Source: Sulfuriferula plumbiphila
GTDB lineage: Bacteria > Pseudomonadota > Gammaproteobacteria > Burkholderiales > Sulfuriferulaceae
Assembly: GCF_009938015.1 (NCBI RefSeq)
Contig: NZ_AP021884.1
Coordinates: 1,103,501 to 1,167,500 of the forward strand
Direction: 5' to 3'
Length of the DNA stretch: 64,000 nucleotides
Position 1 is the first letter of the stretch; each line of letters starts with the position of its first letter. The notes below the pieces were generated by a model. That model was not told the DNA's origin. It saw nothing but the letters and a program-made list of their open reading frames with translations, and searched no databases. This document shows positions 25,316 to 35,356 of the stretch, in pieces. The translations under genes and the position numbers were made by a program.

Positions 25316-26133
25316 GTACGCCCGGCCCGCAGGAAAGCTTCATCTCCCATCTGATCGAATTGCGTGACCGCTTGCTGCGTTCGGTCATTGCCGTGATCGT
25401 GGTATTCCTTGGTCTGTTCCACTGGGCGAATGACCTCTACACCTTGCTTGCCCGCCCGCTGTTGCATGCCCTGCCCAAGGGCGGCCAGCTCATTGCCACC
25501 GAAGTCACTGCTCCGTTCTTTGTGCCGATCAAAGTGACCATGATGGCGGCTTTCCTGATTGCCTTGCCGTATGTGCTTTATCAGATATGGGCATTTATTG
25601 CTCCCGGCCTGTATTCGCACGAAAAGCGCCTCGGCGTGCCGCTCATTGTCGCCAGTGTGGTGCTGTTTTTCTGTGGCATGGCATTCGCCTATTTCATGGT
25701 GTTCCCGGTGGTGTTCGGCTTTATTACCGGAGTGGCGCCGGTCGGTGTGGCGGTGATGACCGATATCAGTAAATACCTGGATTTTGTGCTAACCATGTTC
25801 ATGGCGTTCGGCATTACTTTCGAGGTGCCGGTAGTGGTGGTGGTGCTGGTCAAGATCGGTTTGGTGAGTGTCGCCAAATTGCGCGAAATCCGACCCTACG
25901 TTGTTGTCGGTTCATTTGTCATCGGCGCGATTTTCACGCCGCCTGACGTCGTTTCACAGACCATGCTGGCATTGCCGCTGTGGCTGTTGTATGAGCTGGG
26001 CATTATTGTTGCCAGTTTTATTTCCAGGCCAAAACCACGTGATTCAGAGGCATACCATCCGCTTTCGGAAGCAGAAATGGAGCGCGAACTGGATGGTCTG
26101 GATTCCGATTCCAGACAACGCGGCGACAAGTAA
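25312..26133 (+). CDS. tatC: Sec-independent translocase protein TatC
   Basis: 273 residues, six predicted membrane helices. [21 protein letters not shown]-terminus with the conserved Glu, the periplasmic [10 protein letters not shown]-like loop ([14 protein letters not shown]), [15 protein letters not shown], and [22 protein letters not shown] near the C-terminus. A charged cytoplasmic tail follows. Last gene of his-hinT-tat. Confidence 0.97.
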   Translation: MSTPGPQESFISHLIELRDRLLRSVIAVIVVFLGLFHWANDLYTLLARPLLHALPKGGQLIATEVTAPFFVPIKVTMMAAFLIALPYVLYQIWAFIAPGLYSHEKRLGVPLIVASVVLFFCGMAFAYFMVFPVVFGFITGVAPVGVAVMTDISKYLDFVLTMFMAFGITFEVPVVVVVLVKIGLVSVAKLREIRPYVVVGSFVIGAIFTPPDVVSQTMLALPLWLLYELGIIVASFISRPKPRDSEAYHPLSEAEMERELDGLDSDSRQRGDK

Positions 26134-26233
26134 TTCAAAGGCTGAGTGCCCTTAGCCAGTGTACTTCTGTTCCAAACCTGCTCCCCAACCATAGAGATCA
26201 TCCAGGCACTACTGGAGTATCTGAAGACCGTAT

Positions 26234-26250
26234 TGCACCAGTATTGTGCA
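26234..26250. promoter_or_regulatory. NtrC-like binding site 1
   Basis: Dyad TGCACCAGTATTGTGCA, matching the NtrC pattern TGCAC-N7-GTGCA. Its centre is about 109 bp before the predicted sigma-54 -12 element. Confidence 0.7.
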
Positions 26251-26263
26251 ATAAATCTCTGTA

Positions 26264-26280
26264 TGCACTATATAGGTGCA
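26264..26280. promoter_or_regulatory. NtrC-like binding site 2
   Basis: Dyad TGCACTATATAGGTGCA, same length and arms as site 1; centres are 30 bp apart, about three helical turns, as in tandem enhancer sites. Confidence 0.68.
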
Positions 26281-26342
26281 ATCAATCTGATTTTTTAGTT
26301 ATTAAAATATCTATCTTATTGTTATGTATTAAATAAATAAAT

Positions 26343-26358
26343 TGGCCTGTAAATTGCT
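26343..26358 (+). promoter_or_regulatory. Sigma-54 (RpoN) promoter of amtB
   Basis: TGGC, 7 bp, TTGC: the exact -24/-12 spacing. Transcription would begin near 26370, which excludes the longest frame (26342) as the amtB start and supports initiation at 26390. Confidence 0.72.
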
Positions 26359-26389
26359 TTTGATTTTCAGCTTTTCAGGCGGGATGGAT

Positions 26390-27592
26390 ATGGAAAACTT
26401 AAAAAATGCCAGTGACGTGTTGTTTATTCTGCTGGGCGCTATCCTGGTTTTGGCCATGCATGCCGGCTTTGCGTTCCTGGAACTGGGTACGGTCCGCAAA
26501 AAAAATCAGGTCAACGCGCTGGTAAAAATACTCACGGACTTTTGTGTCTCCACGATTGCCTATTTTTTCATTGGCTACAGTGTCGCCTATGGCGTCAGTT
26601 TTTTTAGCGGCGCCGAAGTGCTGGCAGCAAAAAGCGGTTACGAACTGGTGAAGTTCTTTTTTCTGCTGACTTTCGCAGCGGCGATTCCTGCCATTATCTC
26701 GGGTGGTATCGCCGAGCGCGCCAAATTCACCCCGCAACTCGCTGCTACGTTTGCACTGGTGGGTTTTGTTTACCCGTTTTTCGAGGGTATCGCCTGGAAT
26801 AACCATTACGGTATTCAGGACTGGTTAAAATCCAGTTTTGGCGCAAATTTCCACGATTTTGCTGGTTCGGTAGTGGTGCACGCGGTGGGTGGCTGGATTG
26901 CCTTGGTAGCCGTGTTGCTGCTGGGTGCGCGGCATGGACGCTATCGTAAAAACGGCGAAATAGCTGCCCATCCGCCCTCCAGCATCCCTTTCCTGGCTTT
27001 GGGTGCGTGGATTCTGATGGTAGGTTGGTTCGGTTTTAATGTCATGTCGGCGCAGACCATAGACAAGATTACCGGCCTGGTGGCAGTGAATTCGCTGATG
27101 GCCATGGTCGGTGGCACGCTGGCTGCGCTCATTCTTGGCCGTAACGACCCGGGTTTTATCCACAATGGCCCGTTGGCAGGCCTGGTGGCTGTTTGCGCAG
27201 GGTCAGACCTGATGCACCCGTTGGGCGCGCTGGCAACGGGTGCGGTGGCAGGGGCGTTGTTTGTGTGGATGTTCACCATTACCCAGAACAAATGGAAGAT
27301 TGATGATGTGTTGGGCGTGTGGCCATTGCATGGCTTATGTGGTACCTGGGGCGGTCTGGCCGCAGGGATCTTCGGGGCAAAAGCGCTTGGCGGCCTGGGT
27401 GGCGTTGCTTTCATGTCGCAATTGCTGGGCACCTTGCTGGGTATTGCGGTTGCCTTGATAGGCGGCTTCGTGGTCTATGGTCTATTGAAGATGTTTGTAG
27501 GCATTCGCCTCAGCCAGGAAGATGAGTTTAACGGCGCAGACCTTGCCATCCACAGGATTTCTGCGACGGCGGAACGCGAAACCAGTTGGTGA
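26390..27592 (+). CDS. amtB: Ammonium transporter
   Basis: 400 residues from ATG 26390, chosen because AGGCGGG lies 6 bp before it and because the sigma-54 promoter overlaps the longer frame. About eleven membrane helices; ILVLAMHAGFAFLELGTVRKKNQVNAL, then the family's DFAGSVVVHAVGGWIAL with one pore His and WPLHGLCGTWGGLAAGIFG with the other. Conducts ammonia across the inner membrane. NtrC-like sites upstream indicate nitrogen-limitation control. No glnK is adjacent, unusual for amtB. Ammonia is also a product of the thiocyanate/cyanate pathway here. Confidence 0.93.
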   Translation: MENLKNASDVLFILLGAILVLAMHAGFAFLELGTVRKKNQVNALVKILTDFCVSTIAYFFIGYSVAYGVSFFSGAEVLAAKSGYELVKFFFLLTFAAAIPAIISGGIAERAKFTPQLAATFALVGFVYPFFEGIAWNNHYGIQDWLKSSFGANFHDFAGSVVVHAVGGWIALVAVLLLGARHGRYRKNGEIAAHPPSSIPFLALGAWILMVGWFGFNVMSAQTIDKITGLVAVNSLMAMVGGTLAALILGRNDPGFIHNGPLAGLVAVCAGSDLMHPLGALATGAVAGALFVWMFTITQNKWKIDDVLGVWPLHGLCGTWGGLAAGIFGAKALGGLGGVAFMSQLLGTLLGIAVALIGGFVVYGLLKMFVGIRLSQEDEFNGADLAIHRISATAERETSW

Positions 27593-27909
<317 letters not shown>

Positions 27910-28012
27910 CAGAAAATGAAATGCTTCAGGCGCAATCCGTTATTACAGGCCTGCCGGATTTTTCCAGGCACCGGTATGCTACAGAATGGCAGACGGGCGC
28001 TTTTTCGTCTGT

Positions 28013-28933
28013 TTAGTGCTGGGGAGCAAGGTTGCGCAACAATGCGCCCGCCAGGGTAGCGTCTTCGAGCTGTTTTTGAAACCAGCGCAGCGCGCGTCCC
28101 TTGTCACGACTGCGCCAGGCCAGATAAAGCGGGATCAGCGGTTTGGACTCGGCCACCTCGCATATCACCAGACGACCGGCGGCGGCTTCCCGCTCGGCCA
28201 TGGCGCGCGGCAGAAAGCCGGCACCCAGTCCGGCAATTTGTGCGGCAAGCTTGGCGGCCACATCCGGCACGGTAAGCACGTCTTGTCCGTCAAGCAGGCC
28301 GCTGCTGCGGGTGGAAAGCTGGCGCGAAGTGTCTGCAATGGCCACTGCGCGATGCTTGAGCAACTCGTGTGCGGCGATGGGTTGATCCGCAGCGGCAAGC
28401 GGGTGACCCGGCGCCACTGCGAATACGAATTCCGCATCGCCGATTTTGTGCGTGGCGTAGCCGCCACCCGGCGGGCCGTCGCCGGATACCCCAATGACCA
28501 GATCGGCGCGGTTCGTCGCCAGCGCATCCCAGCTGCCACCGAGCACTTCGTGGCTGAGGCGCAGGCGGGTACCGCTCATCTGTGCGTAAAACGTCTCGAT
28601 CAGGGGGAACAGGGCGGTGATATCGAGTACCACATCCAGTGCGATGCGCAGTTCCGTCTCCCAGCCCGTGGCGACACGCTTTACCCTGCACTCCAGCGCA
28701 TCCGCAGCCTGCAATAGCACACGGCCTTCATCCAGCAGGGCGCGTCCGGCCGGAGTGAGCTGGGCACGGCGTGCGCTGCGATCAAACAAGGCCACGCCCA
28801 GATCGCCTTCCAGTTTTTGCATGGAATAGGTGAGTGCAGAAGGCACCCGGAACACCTCTTCCGCGGCTGCGGCAAAGCTGCCGCGCCGATCTATCGCATC
28901 AAGTATTTGCAGCGATTCCAGGGTGATTTTCAT
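28013..28933 (-). CDS. LysR-family transcriptional regulator
   Basis: 306 residues from ATG 28933. HTH GSFAAAAEEVFRVPSALTYS, then KLEGDLGVALFDRSARRAQLT, and an effector domain with DLVIGVSGDGPPGGGY and GAGFLPRAMAEREAAAGRL. Closest in feel to the DhaK/YhaJ-like regulators that have VPSALTY in the recognition helix. No divergent target lies next to it; the trhO gene is on the same strand upstream, with about 110 bp between. Confidence 0.87.
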   Translation of the reverse strand: MKITLESLQILDAIDRRGSFAAAAEEVFRVPSALTYSMQKLEGDLGVALFDRSARRAQLTPAGRALLDEGRVLLQAADALECRVKRVATGWETELRIALDVVLDITALFPLIETFYAQMSGTRLRLSHEVLGGSWDALATNRADLVIGVSGDGPPGGGYATHKIGDAEFVFAVAPGHPLAAADQPIAAHELLKHRAVAIADTSRQLSTRSSGLLDGQDVLTVPDVAAKLAAQIAGLGAGFLPRAMAEREAAAGRLVICEVAESKPLIPLYLAWRSRDKGRALRWFQKQLEDATLAGALLRNLAPQH

Positions 28934-29043
28934 ATTCAAAAGAATTGAACTTGTTGCGCACGATTATCCACCATAACCCGCAAAGCAACGGCGGCCTACG
29001 GGCCGCCATTGCCACATCATCAGATATGCGTTGCGATAATCAG

Positions 29044-29865
29044 TCAGGCTACAGCTTGCTTGTGCACGCAGTGCGGGCACGATACGCCCAGCACGTAGTC
29101 TGCGGATTGCTGATCTTCAGGCGTCAATATACTGCGGCAGGCAAAGCACATATTGGTTTGCGTAGGCTTGAGTTCGCCATCAAGCGCGACGCGCTTGTCG
29201 AACACGAAACATTCACCATCGTAGTGTGCAGCGCCGCATTCCTCGAAGTATTTGAGGATGCCGCCTTGCAGCTGGTAAACCTGGCTGAAGCCCTGGCCGG
29301 CCATGAACGGCGCGGCTTTTTCGCAGCGGATGCCGCCGGTGCAGAAGGTGACGATGGGCATGTCGCGGTAGTCCTTGAGCTGCTCGGTAGCCGCGGCAAA
29401 ATCCCCAAAGCTGTGCAGCTTGAGATTCACCGCATTCCTGAACGTGCCGACGCGGTATTCAAAATCGTTGCGGGTGTCCACGATGATGAACTCACGGCCT
29501 TCGTCGTACCATTTTTTCAGTTCGCTGGCGGGCAGCTGAGGCGCCGGGTGGGCGGTACGCTCGAAACAGGGCTGGTGGAAGGTGATGATTTCCTTTTTCA
29601 GCTTGACCAGCATGCGGTTAAACGGGATTTCGTCCGACCTGCTGCGCTTGATGGCGATGTCGGCAAAGCGCGCATCCGCGGTGAGCCAGCTGATAAAGGC
29701 TTCCAGCTCTGCGGCAACGCCGGCGAGGAACATATTGATGCCCTCCGGCGTGAGCAGCACGGTGCCTTTGAGGGCACGGGTACGCTCGCGGAAGGTTTCG
29801 CGCAGGGCAGGCAGATCTTCCAGTTGTACAAAACGGTAAGCGGCGACGTTAAGAATGGCTGACAT
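29044..29865 (-). CDS. trhO: tRNA uridine(34) hydroxylase TrhO (rhodanese-like, UPF0176)
   Basis: 273 residues. N-terminal acylphosphatase-like part ([31 protein letters not shown]), rhodanese domain with the catalytic Cys in [16 protein letters not shown], and a C-terminal zinc-finger-like CFACRSILT...CPHC. Family members hydroxylate wobble uridine of some tRNAs with O2. A soluble single-gene unit. Confidence 0.92.
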   Translation of the reverse strand: MSAILNVAAYRFVQLEDLPALRETFRERTRALKGTVLLTPEGINMFLAGVAAELEAFISWLTADARFADIAIKRSRSDEIPFNRMLVKLKKEIITFHQPCFERTAHPAPQLPASELKKWYDEGREFIIVDTRNDFEYRVGTFRNAVNLKLHSFGDFAAATEQLKDYRDMPIVTFCTGGIRCEKAAPFMAGQGFSQVYQLQGGILKYFEECGAAHYDGECFVFDKRVALDGELKPTQTNMCFACRSILTPEDQQSADYVLGVSCPHCVHKQAVA

Positions 29866-29933
29866 GATTCAGTGATTCAAAGGCTTGTAAACAGACGGTA
29901 TTATACCCTGCTGCAACCGGGTAAAATCAGGCA

Positions 29934-32900
29934 ATGCCCGATCCCGAATTTATCCATCTCCGCCTGCATTCAGAATACTCCATCAGCGACGGCATCGTGC
30001 GCATCGACGACGCGGTGCAGCGCGCCGTGGCGGATGCCATGCCTGCGCTGGCGTTGACCGATCTATCCAATTTATTCGGGATGGTGAAGTTTTATCAATG
30101 CGCGCGTGGCAAAGGGGTCAAACCCATCCTGGGCTGCGATGTGTGGGTGGGCAATGATAGCGATCGCGACCGGCCCGGCCGTCTCTTGCTGCTGGCGCAA
30201 AACCGCGACGGCTATCGGCGTTTGTCTGAATTGCTTACCCGCGCCTACCGTGAAAACATGTATCGCGGACGGGCAGAGCTGCGCCAGGCGTGGTTCGGCG
30301 AAATCGGCACAACCGGGCTGATTGCGCTGTCCGGCGCGCACTTGGGCGATGTCGGGCAAGCCCTGCTGGCGGGCAATAGGGACACGGCGCGCGCAGCGGC
30401 CGGCCGCTGGGCGGCCCTGTTCCCCGATCGCTATTACCTGGAAATCCAGCGCAGCGGCCACGCAGATGCTGAAAACTGCCTGCAGGCAACGCTGCCGCTG
30501 GCGCTGGCGCTGGATTTGCCGGTGGTGGCTACCCATCCCGTCCAGTTCCCCGAACGCGATGACTTCAAGGCGCATGAAGCGCGCGTATGCATCGCCGAAG
30601 GCGCGTTGCTGGGCGACCGCCGTCGTCCGCGCATGTTTACCGAGGAGCAGTATTTCAAAACCCAGGCGGAGATGGTGGCGCTGTTCGCCGATATTCCCGA
30701 AGCGCTTATCAACAGCGTGGAAATCGCCAAACGCTGTTCATTGAGCCTGGAGCTGGGCAAAAGCAGGCTGCCGCAGTTCCCCACGCCGGCGGGCATGACC
30801 CTCGACGACCACTTGCGGGAACGTTCCCGGGAAGGGCTGGCGGCGCGCATGGCGCTGCTGTACCCCGACGCCGCGGAACGCGGGAAACGCTACCCGCAGT
30901 ACCAGGAACGCCTGGAATTCGAGCTCGGCACCATCATCCAGATGGGCTTCCCCGGCTATTTCCTGATCGTGGCGGACTTCATCAACTGGGCCAAGCACAA
31001 CGGCGTGCCGGTGGGGCCGGGGCGTGGCTCCGGTGCGGGCTCGCTGGTGGCCTACGTGCTCGGCATCACCGACATCGACCCGATCCCTTATGATCTGCTG
31101 TTCGAGCGGTTTCTGAATCCGGAGCGGGTGTCCATGCCCGACTTTGACGTGGATTTCTGCCAGGATGGGCGCGAGCGCGTCATCAACTACGTCAAGGACA
31201 AATATGGACGCGAGGCAGTGTCGCAGATTGTGACCTTTGGCACCCTGGGTTCCAAGTCGGTGATTCGCGACGTCGGGCGCGTGCTGGACATGCCTTATCT
31301 GTTGTGCGACCAGCTCTCCAAGCTGGTGCCGATCGAGGGGGTCAAACCGGTCTCGTTGCAAAAAGCCCTGGAAACCGAGCCGCAGCTCAAGGAGCGCTAC
31401 GACAACGAAGAAGACGTGCGCGAGCTGTTCAATCTGGCGCAAAAGCTGGAAGACCTGACCCGCAACGTCGGCATGCACGCAGGCGGGGTGTTGATTGCAC
31501 CCGGCAAGCTTACCGATTTTTGCCCGCTTTATATCGCCGAGGGTTCGGATTCCGCGGTATCGCAGTTCGACAAGGACGACGTGGAAAAAGCCGGCCTGGT
31601 GAAATTCGACTTCCTTGGTCTGCGCACGCTTACCATCCTCGACTGGGCGATGCGCTATGTGGCGGCGCTGTCGCCCGATGGCAAAGCGCCATTCAGCCTG
31701 GAAACCCTGCCACTGAATGACCGGCGCAGCTACGCGCTGTTGAAAGCCGGCAACACCACCGCGGTGTTCCAGCTCGAATCGCGCGGCATGAAAGACTTGA
31801 TCCGGCGCTTGCAGCCGGATTGTTTCGAAGACGTTGTGGCGCTGGTGGCGCTGTTCCGCCCCGGCCCGCTGGAGTCGGGCATGGTGGACGACTTCATCAA
31901 CCGCAAGCATGGCAAGGCGCGCGTGGACTACATGCATCCCATGCTGGAGGGCACCCTCAAGCCCACTTACGGTGTCATCGTTTATCAGGAACAAGTGATG
32001 CAGATCGCCCAGATCATGGGCGGCTATACCCTCGGCTCTGCTGACTTGCTGCGTCGTGCCATGGGCAAGAAAAATGCCGAGGAAATGGCCGAGCACCGCG
32101 ACATTTTCGTCAACGGCGCGATAGAAAAAGGCGTGGAAGCCAAGCAGGCGACCACCATCTTTGACCTGATGGAGAAGTTTGCCGGCTATGGTTTCAACAA
32201 ATCCCACTCTGCCGCGTATGCACTGGTGGCTTATCACACCGCGTATTTGAAGGCGCATCACCCGGCGGCGTTCATGGCCGCCACCCTGTCGGCGGACATG
32301 GACGACACCGACAAGGTGAAGAATTTCTACGAAGACACGGTGGCCAATGGTCTGGAAGTGCTGCCGCCGGACATTAATCTGTCCGGTTACCGGTTCGCGC
32401 CGGAAAACGACAAACAGATCCGCTACGGTCTGGGTGCCATCAAAGGCACCGGTGAGGCGGCGATCAGCGCCATTGTCGCAGCACGCCAAAAAGACGGCGC
32501 GTTCAAGGATTTGTTCGACCTGGCGCAGCGCGTGGACAAGCGCAGCGTGAATCGGCGTACCCTGGAATCGCTGATCCGCGCTGGCGCGTTCGACAGCCTC
32601 AACGACCATCGCGCGGCGCTGCTGGCCTCGGTAGGCATGGCGCTGGAGCTGGCCGGGCAGGCCGCCGCCGACATCAACCAGGTGAGCCTGTTCGGCGACT
32701 TCGACAGTCATCCCGACACACAGCCGATGCTGGCGGATGTGCCGCGCTGGCACGAGAAAGAAAAACTGCTGCAGGAAAAAACCGCACTGGGCTTTTATTA
32801 CAGCGGCCACCCGTTCGACGCTTACGCGCCTGAGCTGGCGGGATTTGCCAAGTTGCGCCTGAAGGACGTTGCCCCCAGCCCGCAGCCGGTGTTGCTGGCG

Positions 32901-33380
32901 GGCATTATTTCGGCGTTGCGCACACAGATGACGCGGCGCGGCAAAATGGCTTTTGTACAACTTGATGACGGCACAGCAGCCCTCGAGGTGCCGGTGTTCA
33001 ACGAAGTGTTCGAGCGCCACCGCGAGTGGCTCAAGGAAGACCACCTGCTGCTGGTGGAAGGCAAGGTGTCGAAAGATGACTACTCCGGCGGCCTGCGCGT
33101 GATGGTGGACAAGCTCTATGACCTCACCGCTGCGCGCACCCGTTATGCCAAATCACTCAAGCTCGCCATGAATGGGCAATCCGGCGCCATCCGGCTATTG
33201 GACATACTGCAACCGTACCGCACCCATGAAGGGGGGTGCCCGGTACGGATCGCATATCACAACGGTACGGCTGCCTGCGAACTGGCACTGGGTGACAACT
33301 GGCGCGTGGCGCTGCACGATGGTTTGCTTGAAGGGCTGAGTGGTTGGCTCAGCCGCGATAATGTAAGGGTCGAGTTCTGA
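29934..33380 (+). CDS. dnaE: DNA polymerase III alpha subunit
   Basis: 1148 residues, the usual DnaE1 size. PHP domain at the N-terminus (FIHLRLHSEYSISDGIVRID), polymerase core with VGPGRGSGAGSLVAYVLGI and the catalytic acidic cluster MPDFDVDFCQDGRERVI, LRRAMGKK, FNKSHSAAYALVAYHTAYLK, then the helix-hairpin region and OB-fold (LAGIISALRTQMTRRGKMAFV). Replicative polymerase. ATG 29934 is preceded by a short leader after trhO, divergently transcribed. Confidence 0.98.
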   Translation: MPDPEFIHLRLHSEYSISDGIVRIDDAVQRAVADAMPALALTDLSNLFGMVKFYQCARGKGVKPILGCDVWVGNDSDRDRPGRLLLLAQNRDGYRRLSELLTRAYRENMYRGRAELRQAWFGEIGTTGLIALSGAHLGDVGQALLAGNRDTARAAAGRWAALFPDRYYLEIQRSGHADAENCLQATLPLALALDLPVVATHPVQFPERDDFKAHEARVCIAEGALLGDRRRPRMFTEEQYFKTQAEMVALFADIPEALINSVEIAKRCSLSLELGKSRLPQFPTPAGMTLDDHLRERSREGLAARMALLYPDAAERGKRYPQYQERLEFELGTIIQMGFPGYFLIVADFINWAKHNGVPVGPGRGSGAGSLVAYVLGITDIDPIPYDLLFERFLNPERVSMPDFDVDFCQDGRERVINYVKDKYGREAVSQIVTFGTLGSKSVIRDVGRVLDMPYLLCDQLSKLVPIEGVKPVSLQKALETEPQLKERYDNEEDVRELFNLAQKLEDLTRNVGMHAGGVLIAPGKLTDFCPLYIAEGSDSAVSQFDKDDVEKAGLVKFDFLGLRTLTILDWAMRYVAALSPDGKAPFSLETLPLNDRRSYALLKAGNTTAVFQLESRGMKDLIRRLQPDCFEDVVALVALFRPGPLESGMVDDFINRKHGKARVDYMHPMLEGTLKPTYGVIVYQEQVMQIAQIMGGYTLGSADLLRRAMGKKNAEEMAEHRDIFVNGAIEKGVEAKQATTIFDLMEKFAGYGFNKSHSAAYALVAYHTAYLKAHHPAAFMAATLSADMDDTDKVKNFYEDTVANGLEVLPPDINLSGYRFAPENDKQIRYGLGAIKGTGEAAISAIVAARQKDGAFKDLFDLAQRVDKRSVNRRTLESLIRAGAFDSLNDHRAALLASVGMALELAGQAAADINQVSLFGDFDSHPDTQPMLADVPRWHEKEKLLQEKTALGFYYSGHPFDAYAPELAGFAKLRLKDVAPSPQPVLLAGIISALRTQMTRRGKMAFVQLDDGTAALEVPVFNEVFERHREWLKEDHLLLVEGKVSKDDYSGGLRVMVDKLYDLTAARTRYAKSLKLAMNGQSGAIRLLDILQPYRTHEGGCPVRIAYHNGTAACELALGDNWRVALHDGLLEGLSGWLSRDNVRVEF

Positions 33381-33402
33381 GCCAGGTTCCAGACAAATTA
33401 AA

Positions 33403-33430
33403 ACGGGTGGTTGTTACACCCATTTTTTAT
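33403..33430 (+). terminator. Rho-independent terminator of dnaE
   Basis: GGGTG, 7-nt loop, CACCC, then ATTTTTTATT, 25 bp after the stop codon. Confidence 0.75.
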
Positions 33431-33464
33431 TCATCAAATAAATCAAATAGATAATGATTTCTGA

Positions 33465-33478
33465 TTGACATGTATCAA
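33465..33478. promoter_or_regulatory. FNR/Anr-type box
   Basis: TTGACATGTATCAA matches the TTGAY-N4-ATCAA palindrome of FNR-family factors with one deviation from the strict consensus. No oppositely placed gene start suits it; it may control the candidate small RNA that follows. Confidence 0.45.
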
Positions 33479-33519
33479 CATGGGGAGAAAAAACAATTGA
33501 CAAGAAAGTAATAATATTA

Positions 33520-33632
33520 GAAAATACTTATAACGCTGATCTTCAGCTCTTTCCCAAGAGCTCAGTGTTGTCTCCTCCTCCTCCTTAATAAGAGGATTTC
33601 GCCCGGCAACGATTACGCGCCGGGCATTTTTT
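33520..33632 (+). ncRNA. Candidate small regulatory RNA
   Basis: A plus-strand stretch between two terminators without coding potential. It contains a perfect 7-bp hairpin (AGCTCTT, TCCC, AAGAGCT, 33550-33567 region), then a single-stranded run TCTCCTCCTCCTCCTT able to pair with Shine-Dalgarno sequences, then a strong terminator hairpin with a T-run. The 5' end is a guess; TTGACA at 33497-33502 may belong to its promoter but no well-spaced -10 box is evident. Function inferred only. Confidence 0.35.
33601..33632 (+). terminator. Strong rho-independent terminator
   Basis: GCCCGGC, 11-nt loop, GCCGGGC, then ATTTTTTT on the plus strand. The minus strand has no T-run after the stem, so it does not serve the HPP gene. 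It implies a plus-strand transcript starting after the dnaE terminator. Confidence 0.75.
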
Positions 33633-33687
33633 TGCCCTGAATTTCAAGAAAAATCTGATCGGCCACGCCATTTTGGCAGGCCAGAGA

Positions 33688-34392
33688 TCATTTATCCCTC
33701 TCCATTTCGCCGGGATGCGCATGCTCTGTCGCCAGATTGTAGACACGCAACAAATCTTCCTCGCTCACGTCGATGTAGGACTGAATCTCCGACAAGGCAT
33801 AGACCAGGTCACTGTGCCGAATAAGATATTTTTCCGGCAGATGCAGATGGGATTCCACGTCCGCTACGTGAGCTTCCTGTCTAGCGCGCAATAGCTGGTT
33901 AAAGACCATCGCTACCGCTACCAGAATGCCGGCATTCACCAGGATAGGAAAGAGTATGTAATCCAGTCCCATCGCGTGAATCTCCGGTCCGCCCATCACT
34001 GCGATTAAAGCAGTGGCGCCGCCCGGCGGATGGATGCAATGCAAGTAGTACATACAGACGATGGCCAGCCCGAGTGCCAGCGGTGTGGCAATGAATAGAT
34101 TGGGTACTAGCCAGGCACACGCAATCCCGATGAGGGCGGAGATAACATGGCCACCCAGAACTGCCCACGGCGTGGAAAATGCACTATGCGGGGCGGCAAA
34201 AAGCAATACTGCACTGGCACCCATCGACGCCACGATCAGAATTGCATGATGACCAGGAACCAGCTGGCTGATCCATAGCGTCATGGCAATACCCACTGCG
34301 CCACCCAAGCCGGAAATCCATTTTTCACGGTGACCGGGCAAGGGCAACTGGTACGAGAAAGTAATGCCTAGGTTTTTTATTATGTGCTTCAT
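33688..34392 (-). CDS. HPP-family membrane protein
   Basis: 234 residues with four to five membrane helices and the name-giving HPPGGATALIAVMGG in CIHPPGGATAL. GASAVLLFAAPHSAFSTPWAVLGGH matches the family. Some HPP proteins are linked to nitrite transport in chloroplasts and cyanobacteria; bacterial roles are unclear. The cytoplasmic C-terminal third has an acidic tail. Downstream of the GST gene on the same strand, 71 bp apart, possibly cotranscribed. Confidence 0.88.
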   Translation of the reverse strand: MKHIIKNLGITFSYQLPLPGHREKWISGLGGAVGIAMTLWISQLVPGHHAILIVASMGASAVLLFAAPHSAFSTPWAVLGGHVISALIGIACAWLVPNLFIATPLALGLAIVCMYYLHCIHPPGGATALIAVMGGPEIHAMGLDYILFPILVNAGILVAVAMVFNQLLRARQEAHVADVESHLHLPEKYLIRHSDLVYALSEIQSYIDVSEEDLLRVYNLATEHAHPGEMERDK

Positions 34393-34463
34393 TGATGACG
34401 ATGCTTTATACGATAGTGTTGGATTGTTTTACGCGAACGGGGCTTATCGGTTGGTACATCCGC

Positions 34464-35108
34464 TTAACCCCCTTGCGGCGCATCCGCTTGTTGTTCTGGC
34501 GCCGCTTGTATAAAAGCGGGCTGGGCCATGCAATGGCGATAGATCCGATCGATACGTGGATAGGCCGCGATATCGCAGCCTGCACGCGCTGCACTCCATA
34601 CCTGAGGTGCCAGGCAACAATCGGCCAAGGTGGGGTGGGTACCAAAGCAATAAGGTGTGTCCTCCTGGCGTGCGAGCAGACGCTCCACTACGTCAAGACC
34701 CTGCGCGACCCAGTGCCGGTACCAGGCATTTTTCTGGGCTTCGGTCACGCCCAGGATGTTTTTCAAATACAGCTGCACGCGCAGGTTGTTGACGGGATGG
34801 ATATCGCAGGCAATCACATTCACCAGTTCCAGCACCCGCGCACGCTGAATGGTATCTGCGGGGATCAGCCGGGGCTCCGGATAACGGCTATCGAGATAAT
34901 CAAGAATGGCCAGTGATTGACCGAGGTTGAAATCCCCATCGACTAGCGCCGGGACGTTGCCTGAAGGATTGCGGTCAAGGAAGGCCTGCTGGTGCTGCTC
35001 GCCGGCGCGCAGGTTAACAGCTTGATATTCATAATCCGCTCCCTTGAGCGCAAGCGCGATGCGGACCCGGAAGGCGGTTGAACTGCTGAAAAAACTGAAT
35101 AGTTGCAT
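34464..35108 (-). CDS. Glutathione S-transferase, zeta class (maleylacetoacetate isomerase-like)
   Basis: 214 residues from ATG 35108. Thioredoxin-like N-domain with the zeta-class motif SSSTAFRVRIALALKG, a close match to SSCSxRVRIAL, NPSGNVPALVDG and QSLAILDYLDSRYPEP; the C-domain has NVIACDIHPVNNLRV typical of MaiA. Because no tyrosine-degradation genes are near, the physiological substrate is open. The frame extends to 35276 without homology. Confidence 0.87.
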   Translation of the reverse strand: MQLFSFFSSSTAFRVRIALALKGADYEYQAVNLRAGEQHQQAFLDRNPSGNVPALVDGDFNLGQSLAILDYLDSRYPEPRLIPADTIQRARVLELVNVIACDIHPVNNLRVQLYLKNILGVTEAQKNAWYRHWVAQGLDVVERLLARQEDTPYCFGTHPTLADCCLAPQVWSAARAGCDIAAYPRIDRIYRHCMAQPAFIQAAPEQQADAPQGG

Positions 35109-35356
35109 GGCATGACTCCTGTAATGTGTCCAAGGCAAGGGGGGTGATCCGCTGGCGCAGCAGCGAGCTGTCATTCCTGGGAATGTTAAGCGCCGGCCTT
35201 TCGATATCCTGCAGTTAAGTGCTCCGGGTGATACTGGTCGAAGGTGGTAAGCTTTGATGTAACGCCTTGAGTCCACTGAAAATCGGATAGTTTAAGGTGC
35301 TTTTATTTATAAGAAAAACGAAATATTATGGTGTTTTGTATCGTGATTATCGATAG

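Noticed and set aside
26342-26389. Longer amtB start at 26342
   Set aside because: It would overlap the sigma-54 promoter and lie before the predicted transcription start; a good ribosome site precedes 26390.
30738-33044. 768-codon minus-strand open frame opposite dnaE
   Set aside because: Antisense shadow of a highly conserved gene in GC-rich DNA; His/Gln/Val-rich composition and no family resemblance.
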